Positions 7,333 through 15,752 are shown, counted from the first letter of the stretch. The stretch: DNA of 16,956 nucleotides from Campylobacterales bacterium (GCA_025800305.1 JAOXRY010000287.1:1-16956); one strand, 5' to 3'. The notes: a model not told the origin generated them from the letters alone. Program-made: numbers and translations.

Positions 7333-7770
7333 TTAATCTATAAAGCTCTTTTGTTCAATGATAATTTTCCAGATCTCATTAGGTTCAAAATCTTCTGGTT
7401 TTATTAGTTTCACACTATTCTCTTTTAAAACATCTCTTCTAAATATATAAACAAACGCTGATACTCTATAATTTTTAATACAGTGAATGAACACTTTCTT
7501 ACCATTTTGATGAAGTAATTTCAGTATCTTCAAAAATAGTTTTAGTCTATCTTGTTCTGGGCTATTCCATGTGACTGGAATATGGAAATAAACCATATTA
7601 AGATCTCCAACAATTTTACCTTCATCTTCTAGATTGTTTTTCTCTGTAGTTGCTAAATTAATCACAACTTCAAAGCCATTTTTTCCAATGATTTCAAATT
7701 GTTCTTTTGTAGGAAGACCGGCTGTTGAAAGCCAGTCATTTATTTTTATGTAGTTGTGGATTTCTTCCAT
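7333..7770 (-). CDS. Protein tyrosine phosphatase-like protein (DSP/DUF442-type fold)
   Basis: This 145-residue protein looks like a small cysteine-phosphatase-fold protein. The start INDWLSTAGLPTKEQFEIIGKNGFEVVINLA follows the pattern of DUF442/dual-specificity-like proteins, and KVFIHCIKNYRVSAFVYIFRR carries the P-loop region with Cys97 and Arg102. The spacing is HC-X4-R, one residue shorter than the classical HC-X5-R, so activity is doubtful or of a variant type. Substrate is unknown. Its ATG overlaps the dcd stop by one base (TAATG), implying translational coupling to dcd. The functional link to nucleotide metabolism is only positional. Confidence 0.65.
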   Translation of the reverse strand: MEEIHNYIKINDWLSTAGLPTKEQFEIIGKNGFEVVINLATTEKNNLEDEGKIVGDLNMVYFHIPVTWNSPEQDRLKLFLKILKLLHQNGKKVFIHCIKNYRVSAFVYIFRRDVLKENSVKLIKPEDFEPNEIWKIIIEQKSFID

Positions 7771-8330
7771 TAGTCTTTAATTCTAGGAAGTGTAATCCCT
7801 GTTTGTTTTTGATACTTCCCTGCTCTATCACTATAAGCAACTTCACATGGCTCGTCACCTTGTAAGAAAAGAACTTGTGCAATTCCTTCGTTTGCGTATA
7901 TCTTTGCTGGAAGTGGTGTTGTGTTTGAGATCTCAATTGTAATGTGTCCTTCAAATCCTGGTTCAAATGGAGTAACATTTACGATGATTCCACATCTTGC
8001 ATAGGTACTTTTTCCAAGGCAGATTGCAAGTACGTCTTTTGGCATTTTAAAATACTCCACTGTACGTGCCAGTGCAAAAGAGTTTGGTGGAACGATACAC
8101 TCATCACCAATATGCTCTACAACATTCTCTTCATAGAAGTTTTTAGGATCTACGATTGAAGCGTTAATATTTGTAAAGATCTTAAACTCATTGCTTACTC
8201 TAATATCGTATCCATAACTTGAAAGCCCGTAGCTCACTACACCTGTTGCTGTTAACTCCTCCACAAAAGGAGAGATCATCTCATCCTTTAAACATTTTTC
8301 TCTAATCCAACTATCTGCTTTTAAGCCCAT
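7770..8330 (-). CDS. dcd: dCTP deaminase
   Basis: This 186-residue cytoplasmic enzyme deaminates dCTP to dUTP, feeding dTMP synthesis through dUTPase. Characteristic segments are SSYGYDIRVSNEF (37-49), the nucleotide-binding LGKSTYARCGIIVNVTPFEPG (105-125), and HITIEISNTTPLPAKIY (129-145), whose Glu133 corresponds to the catalytic Glu of the family. Length and the C-terminal GKYQKQTGITLPRI fit the Gram-negative Dcd (E. coli has 193 residues) rather than the bifunctional Dcd-Dut. The ATG follows AAGG at suitable spacing and a TATAAT box at 8360-8365. It heads a two-gene unit with the phosphatase-like gene and is divergent from nth. Confidence 0.95.
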   Translation of the reverse strand: MGLKADSWIREKCLKDEMISPFVEELTATGVVSYGLSSYGYDIRVSNEFKIFTNINASIVDPKNFYEENVVEHIGDECIVPPNSFALARTVEYFKMPKDVLAICLGKSTYARCGIIVNVTPFEPGFEGHITIEISNTTPLPAKIYANEGIAQVLFLQGDEPCEVAYSDRAGKYQKQTGITLPRIKD

Positions 8331-8359
8331 CTTATATACCTTGCCTGAAAATTTGTGGT

Positions 8360-8367
8360 ATTATAAC
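8360..8367. promoter_or_regulatory. Overlapping back-to-back -10 boxes for dcd and nth
   Basis: In the 59-base gap between dcd and nth, the minus strand reads TATAAT (8360-8365) and the plus strand TATAAC (8362-8367), sharing a TTATAA palindrome. Both give short leaders of about 15-25 bases to their genes. RNA polymerase could occupy only one direction at a time. Confidence 0.45.
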
Positions 8368-8389
8368 AAAAACCTAAGAGAGGCAGTAG

Positions 8390-9046
8390 TTGAAAACAGA
8401 AGTTTTTTTAAATGTTATGGGTGTACTAAAAGAGGAATATCCTAAGTGGGAAGCTCCTGTTGTAACACTTATTGCTGAACTTACAAACGATCCTTATAAA
8501 GTTCTATTTTCAACAATACTGAGTCTTAGAACTAAAGATGAAGTAACAGAAGTTGCTTCCAAAAGACTTTTTGGACTAGCTCCTAATATTGATGAGCTGG
8601 TAAAACTAGACATCGAAACTTTGGAAAAAACAATCTATCCAGTGGGGTTTTATAAAAACAAAGCGAAGCAGATTGTAGAAATTGCAAAAACTATTCAAAC
8701 AAAATACAATAAAAAGATCCCTGACACAATTGACGAACTTTTAAAATTCAAAGGGGTAGGAAGAAAAACTGCAAATCTTGTTGTTAGCCTTGGTCATAAT
8801 AAAGAAGCGATGTGTGTGGATATTCATGTTCACCGAATCACCAATAGAATGGATTTTCTCAGAACTAAGACTCCTGACGATACTGAATTTGCCATAAGAA
8901 AAAAGGTCAAACCAACTTATTGGAGAGATATAAATGATGTACTTGTAGGCTTTGGACAGACAATCTGTCGTCCTGTATCTCCTTATTGCTCCAAGTGTCC
9001 TGTTGAAGAGTCCTGTCCTAAAAAAGGTGTAGGAAAGCGAAGATGA
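8390..9046 (+). CDS. nth: Endonuclease III (base-excision DNA glycosylase/AP lyase)
   Basis: This 218-residue enzyme removes oxidised pyrimidines from DNA and nicks the abasic site by beta-elimination. The helix-hairpin-helix LLKFKGVGRKTANLVV holds catalytic Lys121, and the downstream MCVDIHVHRITNR holds Asp144. Four cysteines (193, 200, 203, 209) in the pattern C-X6-C-X2-C-X5-C ligate the [4Fe-4S] cluster. The N-terminal LSLRTKDEVT differs from the LSAQATD of E. coli and is of the LSxRTxD subgroup. The start is TTG at 8390, chosen because AGAGAGG lies six bases upstream; the next ATG (8417) would cut into the conserved N-terminus. It overlaps the next gene by four bases (ATGA). Confidence 0.94.
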   Translation: MKTEVFLNVMGVLKEEYPKWEAPVVTLIAELTNDPYKVLFSTILSLRTKDEVTEVASKRLFGLAPNIDELVKLDIETLEKTIYPVGFYKNKAKQIVEIAKTIQTKYNKKIPDTIDELLKFKGVGRKTANLVVSLGHNKEAMCVDIHVHRITNRMDFLRTKTPDDTEFAIRKKVKPTYWRDINDVLVGFGQTICRPVSPYCSKCPVEESCPKKGVGKRR

Positions 9047-10395
9047 ATAGATCTATAAAAGATTTACTTCAAGAGAAGTTTACCTATCTTTTTGTTGGAA
9101 CTGCTATTGCAATCACTATCGTTGTTGGATTTAGCTTTCGTGAACTATCAAAAATAAGTGTAGAAAATGAAGCCAACTCAATAGCAGAAGCTGTAAAAGC
9201 TGGTTTAACATCCCATATGAAAGCTGGGATAATGGACAAAAAGCACTATTTCCTAAACGAAGTAGCTACCCTTTATAATGTAAAATCTTTAAAAGTTATT
9301 CCTTCATATGAAATCAGCCAACAGTACAATCAAGAAAAACAAACCCTAGATATTGAGCAAAAAAGTGTATTTCTTCAAAAAAAGAGCCTCTACAGATTTA
9401 ATGCCATCACTGTTAACCCAACAGTTAGAGCTTTAGTTCCTTATATGGCAACAAGTGAAGGTTCCCTAAACTGTCTTAGCTGTCACAACTCTCAAAAAGG
9501 AGAAGTCTTAGGTGTTGTTGATATTGTACTAGATTTTGAAGGCTATAGAAACACAACTTTAATATATATGGGAACAGTGATTTTTATTCTTATTGGCTTT
9601 CTAATCTACTTGACAAAATCAACTTCCAATCTTATTGATAAGAAATTTTTATCTCCTTTAAAAAGAATCATGAAAGCTGGAGGAAATGCCTACAGAAAAA
9701 ACAGAACTCTTACTAGAAGAAATTATGATATTTTAGAGCTAGATGAACTTTCTGAAGAGCTCTATGGTTTTACAAAAGAGATTTTAGTACGAAAAGAAGA
9801 TCTTGAATCAACATTAAATGAGACTGCAATAATTATAGGTCGTATTGAATCTTACAGATCTGAAGAGACCAGAGAGCATACAAGAAGAGTTTCTGAATAT
9901 GCCCAACTTCTTGCCAAAAAACTTGGCTTTTCTCCACAGAAGGTCAAAGATATTGGTAATGCTGCAGCACTTCATGATGTTGGGAAACTAGGTATTCCAA
10001 GGGAGATTCTTCACAAAAGAGGACCTTTAACAGATGAAGAGTTTGAAATTATTAAAAAACACAGTGAAATCGGCTACGATATGCTTGTTCATTCCTCTTC
10101 TGGATTTCTTGTCACTGCAGCAGCGATTGCATTACAACATCACGAAAAATATGATGGAACTGGCTATCCATTTGGACTTAAAGGTGAGAACATCAGTGAA
10201 GAAGCAAGAATTGTTGCAGCTATAGATGTTTTTGATGCCGTATCAAACCAACGAGCATATAAAGATGCTTGGACTTTTGAAGAGTCTGTAGATCTTATAA
10301 GAGAAGGTAGAGGAACCCATTTTGATCCTCAAGTTGTTGATGTATTTTTAGATTCAGTAGATGAGATTCGAACAATTAAAGAGAAACACTCTTAG
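9043..10395 (+). CDS. Membrane HD-GYP phosphodiesterase with periplasmic heme-c-type sensor domain
   Basis: This 450-residue inner-membrane signalling protein probably hydrolyses cyclic di-GMP. A first helix (about 14-31) and a second (about 170-190) enclose a periplasmic Tll0287-like (DUF3365) sensor carrying CLSCH (Cys144, Cys147, His148), a covalent heme c attachment motif, suggesting redox or gas sensing. A HAMP-like linker (about 195-255) follows. The HD-GYP domain (about 265-445) shows HTRRVSEYAQLLAKKLG, the metal-binding HDVGKLGIP (His311-Asp312) and HHEKYDGTGYP (366-376), all intact, so activity is expected. Translation is coupled to nth by an ATGA overlap, though a functional link is unclear. 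Its stop codon is one base from that of the convergent surface gene. The output pathway is inferred, not shown. Confidence 0.9.
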   Translation: MNRSIKDLLQEKFTYLFVGTAIAITIVVGFSFRELSKISVENEANSIAEAVKAGLTSHMKAGIMDKKHYFLNEVATLYNVKSLKVIPSYEISQQYNQEKQTLDIEQKSVFLQKKSLYRFNAITVNPTVRALVPYMATSEGSLNCLSCHNSQKGEVLGVVDIVLDFEGYRNTTLIYMGTVIFILIGFLIYLTKSTSNLIDKKFLSPLKRIMKAGGNAYRKNRTLTRRNYDILELDELSEELYGFTKEILVRKEDLESTLNETAIIIGRIESYRSEETREHTRRVSEYAQLLAKKLGFSPQKVKDIGNAAALHDVGKLGIPREILHKRGPLTDEEFEIIKKHSEIGYDMLVHSSSGFLVTAAAIALQHHEKYDGTGYPFGLKGENISEEARIVAAIDVFDAVSNQRAYKDAWTFEESVDLIREGRGTHFDPQVVDVFLDSVDEIRTIKEKHS

Positions 10396-10396
10396 C

Positions 10397-12334
10397 TTAT
10401 AGTCTTATATTGAATCCTACATAAAAATTTGTAAGACTTTCTAGGTTAACACTATGATGATAAGTCACACCTTCCTCTTTTGCTTCTCCAGAGGTAACTA
10501 AGTGTTTTCCTCCAAACTCCAACTCATACTTCTTATTTATTGACTTAATATATCCAATAGAACCGCCATAAAAGACTCCACTACCTTTTGATTTTGTCAG
10601 ATCTGTAGTAAAAGTTCCTTGCCCTACCTCTGTGCCGACAAAGACTCTACCTTTAAAAAAATTTGATGGAAAGATATAGTCTCCTTTTCCTGAGTAGGTT
10701 GTATAATCTCCATTTCCCCACAAGTGATAACCAAGGCTTCCTATTACTCTAAAACTCTTTGTTCTATATTCAAACTGGGTAGAAAAAGAAGTTGTTGGTG
10801 ATACTGATGGGGTCTCTTTTGGTATAGGAGAAAGGCTCCAATCTGCTGTCAATTTTGATATTGAGGATCCTAAATAAAGTCCATGATAAAATTCACCTTG
10901 ATTTAAATCAGCCTTTTTTATTGACTCTTGAAAAACGGCGGACTCCTTATCCTCTGTTTTGTAGTAAGCCGTCTGTTTTTTATTTTGTTTTTGAATTTTA
11001 CTTCGGCTGGAAAAACTCTTATTTATCTTCTTTTGTGGTTTTTCATAGTTTTTTGTCTCTTTGTACCAATGTGAGATCTGATTATTTTCATTGGTCATGG
11101 CTTTATCTATACATCTGATTTTTTTATTTCTCTTATAGATATAGTTGTATTCAAAACAGTTTTTAATATCTTTTTCTATCTCTTTTGGTGTTTTGTACTT
11201 AGGAACATTTAAACGATATGAGACTTTTCCTTGTGGTTTATCTCCTAGATAAACACTATATCCATTTTTTATTTTTTTAGGTAAAACTGTTTCAACTCCT
11301 AATACAAAAGATTGTCTATCAACATCTGCATATTTAGGTGTATAGGCTTTAAAATTAAGGTTTTCAATCTCCTCTTTTCTTCCTGATTTTGTTTCAAAAT
11401 TAGCAGTTACTTCAACTAGCTTTATATTTCCAACATCTGCAATATCATTATAAAGATATAGATCTATCTCTTCTTCAACTATTGTATTTGAGTAGATCAG
11501 TAAAAAAGGTAGATGGGTATCTTTTTTACTTTTAAAAAGTACCTGAATATCATCTTCATAGATCTCTGTTTTCTTGGAGAAATAATCCATAGCTATACCA
11601 TTTTTTTTAAAACCTCTACCTATAAAAATATTGTCTTTTCTTCCCAGCCTACGGACTCTTTTTTCATTAAAGAAAAGTGAATCACCCCGACTATATCTAT
11701 TTCCGCCAAAAGATCCTATAGCTATTTTTTGATTGATTCTTGAGTGTTTCTTAAAGTCTATTTTTACTTCATTATATCTAGTAACCATCTCTAATCCATC
11801 ATGGATTATAATCTCCTTGTTTGGTTGTCTTTTGTCTTCGTAAACAACGACTAAAGTCCATCCTCCCAATCTGTGAAGTCCCTCTTTTAGATCTCTATTT
11901 GATGCCCAAATTCTGCCTTTATAGAATTTTTTCATCTCTTTGGTTATATCTTTTTGTGCTAGAGCGTAATATTTATCTTTGTAAATTTCATCAGCATAAA
12001 TTGTTCGATATTTTTTATCTTTTGGTAGCTTTATTTGTAACGACTCTTCACCTGCTATCATGTCATTTACCCCTGACCACCAATAGAGTTTGGCAAAAAG
12101 TATTTTTCTATTTTTTTTCAAATTCAAATAGCCATATGAAGAGTTTCTTGTCTTTCTATCTTTGTCTAGATCTAAATATTTCATATAGTGTTTGCTATTT
12201 CGTGATCTCACTAGGAAGTTTCCTCCTGTAGACTTATAGTCACCTTTTATTATATTTCCGTAGCTCATTTGAAAGTTACTCTCATTTGAATAAACACCAA
12301 TAGCAATAAAAAGAAATAAAAGGACTACTTTCAT
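10397..12334 (-). CDS. Exported surface protein with C-terminal outer-membrane-barrel-like domain
   Basis: I recognise no named family for this 645-residue protein. A signal peptide (1-16, MKVVLLFLFIAIGVYS) is followed by a mainly beta domain with FAKLYWWSG (80-88) and LGGWTLVVVYED (156-167) plus HDG (178-180). This pattern resembles the GW-x-LVVVYE module found near the N-terminus of large bacterial surface proteins. A Lys-rich, probably disordered linker spans about 385-478. The last 160 residues start HGLYLGSSISKL, alternate polar and hydrophobic residues, and end FYVGFNIRL, as in small outer-membrane beta-barrels, although the final residue is Leu rather than Phe. The start overlaps the preceding lipoprotein gene by four bases (ATGA). 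The gene at 15917 is a diverged paralog. A membrane-anchored adhesion or secretion role is conjecture. Confidence 0.75.
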   Translation of the reverse strand: MKVVLLFLFIAIGVYSNESNFQMSYGNIIKGDYKSTGGNFLVRSRNSKHYMKYLDLDKDRKTRNSSYGYLNLKKNRKILFAKLYWWSGVNDMIAGEESLQIKLPKDKKYRTIYADEIYKDKYYALAQKDITKEMKKFYKGRIWASNRDLKEGLHRLGGWTLVVVYEDKRQPNKEIIIHDGLEMVTRYNEVKIDFKKHSRINQKIAIGSFGGNRYSRGDSLFFNEKRVRRLGRKDNIFIGRGFKKNGIAMDYFSKKTEIYEDDIQVLFKSKKDTHLPFLLIYSNTIVEEEIDLYLYNDIADVGNIKLVEVTANFETKSGRKEEIENLNFKAYTPKYADVDRQSFVLGVETVLPKKIKNGYSVYLGDKPQGKVSYRLNVPKYKTPKEIEKDIKNCFEYNYIYKRNKKIRCIDKAMTNENNQISHWYKETKNYEKPQKKINKSFSSRSKIQKQNKKQTAYYKTEDKESAVFQESIKKADLNQGEFYHGLYLGSSISKLTADWSLSPIPKETPSVSPTTSFSTQFEYRTKSFRVIGSLGYHLWGNGDYTTYSGKGDYIFPSNFFKGRVFVGTEVGQGTFTTDLTKSKGSGVFYGGSIGYIKSINKKYELEFGGKHLVTSGEAKEEGVTYHHSVNLESLTNFYVGFNIRL

Positions 12335-12573
12335 AGTCCTCCTTTTAGATAATATGCTTCTCCTTGTATAAGAACCACTGACTTTAATCCAGAACTTCTT
12401 AGGTGTGTGATTTCAATAATCCCATTTCCTACAGGCTCTACACTATCACCTTCTTCTACAATTAATCTTTCTCCTATAACCATTGGATATCTAAGATCTT
12501 TATCCTCTTCTTTTATATTTGGAGTACAACCTATATAGATAAAAGCTACTATTAAAATAAAAATCTTTCCCAT
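12331..12573 (-). CDS. Small putative lipoprotein (80 residues)
   Basis: The N-terminus MGKIFILIVAFIYIGC is a short hydrophobic leader ending in a lipobox-like YIGC, so Cys16 may be lipidated; Tyr at -3 is unusual, making this moderate. The mature part is acidic, then contains GDSVEPVGNGIIEITHL, similar in pattern to the beta repeats of the large protein encoded just upstream. The ATG directly follows that gene's stop (TAGATG) and the stop overlaps the next gene's start (ATGA), so it is translated in lockstep with both. No family is recognised. It may be an assembly or anchoring partner of its neighbours. Confidence 0.75.
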   Translation of the reverse strand: MGKIFILIVAFIYIGCTPNIKEEDKDLRYPMVIGERLIVEEGDSVEPVGNGIIEITHLRSSGLKSVVLIQGEAYYLKGGL

Positions 12574-15500
12574 CTAAAACACTAGCTTCTTACTTATATT
12601 TGTTCTTATAAGGATTTCAATGTCTCCTTCATTTTTTCTAATAGTTACATTATTTTCTTCTTCTAATGGAGTTTCTCTGTTAACTGTATAGTTATAGTTT
12701 CCATTGGTTAAAAAGTAACTGTTAGCTGTTCCATCTTCTTGTGTTGTTATCCCTGAAACTCCTATAGAGTCTGTATATTTTGTTTCAACTCTTCCATCAT
12801 TTTTAAGGGTTGTTTTTCCTCCTGGAACTAGACAGTTACCATTGGACTCTATCTTCTCTCCATTTCCTTTGTAGAAAAAAACTTTATGAATAGCTTCTCC
12901 ATCGCTTTTTCCTTTTACCTCTACATTGATTAGTTTTCCATCAATAGATACTGAAGCTCCTGTAATAATTACTGTTTCATTATTCTCTTCTTTTATGGTT
13001 GTTTGACTTCCTACGATTTCACTTGTCGCTTCTGTTACAAATCTTTTGGCAGAACCACTTCCATATGCTGTTTTTTCAATTTTATGAACTGTCTTTCCAC
13101 TAAGGTTTGTTATAGCCTTAAACTCCTCATAAGAAGTTTCAACCCCATTGGGAGTAACAATAACTCTAGAGCCTTCATAGGTTGAAATAGCAGACGTTGT
13201 TACTCCTGCAACTTTTACTTTATGAGCTACTTTTCCATTGAGATTATTATCTACCAATATGTCAGACTCACCAATAGGAATTTTTGTTGTTACAATCCCA
13301 TCTTCCCCATTTGTAACTCTTTGAGGAGATAATGAGTTATCAATTGTAGTTGTAGAAATATGGCTATTTGCAACAACATCTGTCACTTGTACATCCACTT
13401 TAAAAGGGTCATTTAAAGTAGCAGTTATCTCTTTTATTCCTTCCTTGGTAATACTCATTTTGCTGCCAATAAGCTTACTAAATGCAGAAGTACTAACTAC
13501 CCCTGAAGAGTGATTTGTTGTAATTTTATTTCCAGAAATAGTACCGTCATCACTATCGATATGGACTTGAAACCTAACAACTTCCTCTTTTGTTGTATAG
13601 CTTCCATCACTATCAACATCTCCATTAGGCTCTATTGTTACAGTACTTCCACTTATGTTATGAGAGACAAAAGTTTTATTTCCTCCAAGATCTGTAATTG
13701 TAGATATCCCGCCATCACACCCTATTGTCCCTGTTACTCTTACAAGGTTTCCTAAACCATTGGTTGTTGTACCAACTACTGTTAATAGATTATTTTCATT
13801 AATAGTGACATTGGCATCAGAGACCTTCATTACTAATGTAGAAATTGAAATATTTCCATCAACATCAACAATTTTATTTGTAGCAGTAACATTATTTCCA
13901 TTGTACTGGACGATAGTATTTAACTGACAACTCTCCCCTCCTACTATTTTTTCAGGAGTTGAAATAAGTAAAGAACCATTTTTATCTATTTCAAAATCAG
14001 TTCCTTTTGAGGCGATAGTAATTCTGTTATTTCCCCCTGTTCCATTAAGATCTACAATAGAGTGTCCACTATATTCTAAGGTCATGTGATAGTGGGTTAT
14101 CCCTCCATCTTTATCTAGCTTACTCATTGTGATAAGTGTTTGATTATTTTCTTTTTCTATTATTGTTGGATTGTCAGTACTTCCTACAGTAACTTCTATA
14201 TTTCCATCTCCACAATTCACACTACATGATAAGTTTGTATCTTTAGTAAATAAACGCTTACCACCTGCTTCGTAAAGATCTTCTACACTAATTTGAAAAT
14301 TTTCTGTATCACTTAATCCTCCGCCATCAGTTACTGTCACACTAATAGAGTAGTTATTATCTGAATCACTATCAATTGGATTTTCATAGTCTGGAACACT
14401 GTTAAAAGTGATGGTTCCATTTTCATCTATCGACAACCATCCACTATCAAGTCCTCCCAATGAAAAAGTCTTTGTATCCCCAATATCAATATCTGTTACA
14501 GCTATTGTTCCTACCGTAGTTGATCCTTCATTGGTTTGAATAGGAGAAACTGTGTCTATTACTGGAGCGTCATTTACGTTTTGTGCATTTATTGTAAAAG
14601 ATTGATCAACACTTCCCCCACTATTATCTGCTACCCTTAAGACTACATTATGTGATCCTACATCACTATTAGTTGGAATTCCTTGGAGAGAAGCATAAGT
14701 TACTTTTCTTACAGTTCCTGTATTTACTTCTGTAAAATAGAAGTTCCCACTTCTGTCAAATACGGCTCCTGTTGGTTGATCTATACTGGCAGTTGATACT
14801 GGAACTCCAATTCCTGAAGAGATACTACTTCCATTTCCAATAAAATTATTTAAATTTGATCCATCAAATTTTTTGATAATTTCTGCTCCATGATCAATAA
14901 CATAAAGATTATCATCCTTATCAAAAGTTATGGATTTTCCATTATTCATCTGTCCTGACGGTACAACTATTTGTATCTTATTATTACTATCTACTTTTAT
15001 CACCCTACCTGAACTACCGTATTCTGTAAAATGTAAGGTTCCTGAACTATCAAAAGCTATATTTCCAACTCTTTGTAAGTCTGCTGCTGTTGCTAAGGTT
15101 CCACTAGGACTTAATCCAACTGTTCCACTACCTGCAACTTTCACCATATTTGTACCATCTGAATCAACTCTCCAAATTGAGTTGTCATACTTAATACTAA
15201 AATAGATTTTTCCATCGTGACTAGTAGCCACACCTAAAGGTCTTGCTTCTCCCCCTTTAGACGTTACATCTAAAAAAACAGAATAAGTTCCACTGGAAAC
15301 ATCATATTTTTTTAAAGCCTTTCCATCAAAATCTGCAATGATAATATCTCCATTATTATCAATATCAAAAAAACAGGGCTCTTCTAATTGTGTATTATTT
15401 AAAAGCTTAGTTCTTATTCCATTTTCTAATTTATAAAGTCCTCGATAGCTATTGATATTTATTGTGTAATAAACTATTCCATCATTGGATACTTTCACAT

Positions 15501-15747
15501 CATAAACACTAGAAGTGTGATCAGTTAAAGTGGTGATAATTGCGTCTGCTGGATCTACCAATCCAAGCCAACTAGGTAGAGTGATAGAAGTGAGATCTAA
15601 CAACCTACTATCTAGATCTGAAGTTGTAATATTATACTCGTAGAGACTCCCTTGTTTTGCTGTAGTAATAGGACTACTTGTGAAAATAGGATTGGCTGAA
15701 TGCAAAGAGATCACCACTAAAGTTAAAATCATAAAGTTTCTAACCAA
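12574..15747 (-). CDS. Large secreted protein: Ig/cadherin-like domains, NHL-like propeller, beta-repeat array
   Basis: This 1057-residue protein has a Sec-type signal (about 1-18). Residues 19-63 form the first half of an Ig/dystroglycan-cadherin-like domain (FTSSPITTAKQGSLYEYNIT, ITLPSWLGL). Residues about 66-352 are an NHL-like propeller with repeated units such as ITFDKDDNLYVID and VFDRSGNFYFTE. Residues 355-395 (GIPTNSDVGSHNVVLRVADN, NVNDAP) complete the split domain. A second cadherin-like domain spans 396-492 (PDYENPID, ISVTVTDGGG). From about 500 to the end are repeats of unknown type. No sortase, type IX or barrel signal is seen. The TTG start is chosen because AAGGAG (15753-15758) lies five bases upstream. 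It heads an operon with the lipoprotein and barrel genes. A surface adhesive or recognition role is inferred. Confidence 0.8.
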   Translation of the reverse strand: MVRNFMILTLVVISLHSANPIFTSSPITTAKQGSLYEYNITTSDLDSRLLDLTSITLPSWLGLVDPADAIITTLTDHTSSVYDVKVSNDGIVYYTININSYRGLYKLENGIRTKLLNNTQLEEPCFFDIDNNGDIIIADFDGKALKKYDVSSGTYSVFLDVTSKGGEARPLGVATSHDGKIYFSIKYDNSIWRVDSDGTNMVKVAGSGTVGLSPSGTLATAADLQRVGNIAFDSSGTLHFTEYGSSGRVIKVDSNNKIQIVVPSGQMNNGKSITFDKDDNLYVIDHGAEIIKKFDGSNLNNFIGNGSSISSGIGVPVSTASIDQPTGAVFDRSGNFYFTEVNTGTVRKVTYASLQGIPTNSDVGSHNVVLRVADNSGGSVDQSFTINAQNVNDAPVIDTVSPIQTNEGSTTVGTIAVTDIDIGDTKTFSLGGLDSGWLSIDENGTITFNSVPDYENPIDSDSDNNYSISVTVTDGGGLSDTENFQISVEDLYEAGGKRLFTKDTNLSCSVNCGDGNIEVTVGSTDNPTIIEKENNQTLITMSKLDKDGGITHYHMTLEYSGHSIVDLNGTGGNNRITIASKGTDFEIDKNGSLLISTPEKIVGGESCQLNTIVQYNGNNVTATNKIVDVDGNISISTLVMKVSDANVTINENNLLTVVGTTTNGLGNLVRVTGTIGCDGGISTITDLGGNKTFVSHNISGSTVTIEPNGDVDSDGSYTTKEEVVRFQVHIDSDDGTISGNKITTNHSSGVVSTSAFSKLIGSKMSITKEGIKEITATLNDPFKVDVQVTDVVANSHISTTTIDNSLSPQRVTNGEDGIVTTKIPIGESDILVDNNLNGKVAHKVKVAGVTTSAISTYEGSRVIVTPNGVETSYEEFKAITNLSGKTVHKIEKTAYGSGSAKRFVTEATSEIVGSQTTIKEENNETVIITGASVSIDGKLINVEVKGKSDGEAIHKVFFYKGNGEKIESNGNCLVPGGKTTLKNDGRVETKYTDSIGVSGITTQEDGTANSYFLTNGNYNYTVNRETPLEEENNVTIRKNEGDIEILIRTNISKKLVF
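12778..14175 (-). repeat. Degenerate beta-repeat array in the large secreted protein
   Basis: Residues 525-990 contain at least eight diverged copies of a pattern near G-S-x-V-x-I-x-x-N-G-x-x-x-T/S: DNPTIIEKENNQTLI (525), GTDFEIDKNGSLLI (582), ANVTINENNLLTVV (645), GSTVTIEPNGDVDS (700), GSKMSITKEGIKEI (761), GSRVIVTPNGVETS (859), GSQTTIKEENNETVI (913), GGKTTLKNDGRVET (976). Spacing is about 54-63 residues, with one gap of 98. A second element such as VAHKVKVAG or AIHKVFFYKG lies between several copies. The DNA is diverged, so these are protein-level repeats. Confidence 0.6.
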
Positions 15748-15752
15748 TCTTG

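Noticed and set aside
11821..12231. 136-codon plus-strand frame opposite the barrel gene
   Set aside because: Rich in Leu, Phe and Cys as expected from the complement of a Lys-rich gene, with no ribosome site and no recognisable domain.
12574..15747. Large repetitive protein as a type I secreted RTX or type IX cargo
   Set aside because: No GGxGxDxxx nonapeptides and no type IX C-terminal signal are visible, and a Sec-type signal is present.
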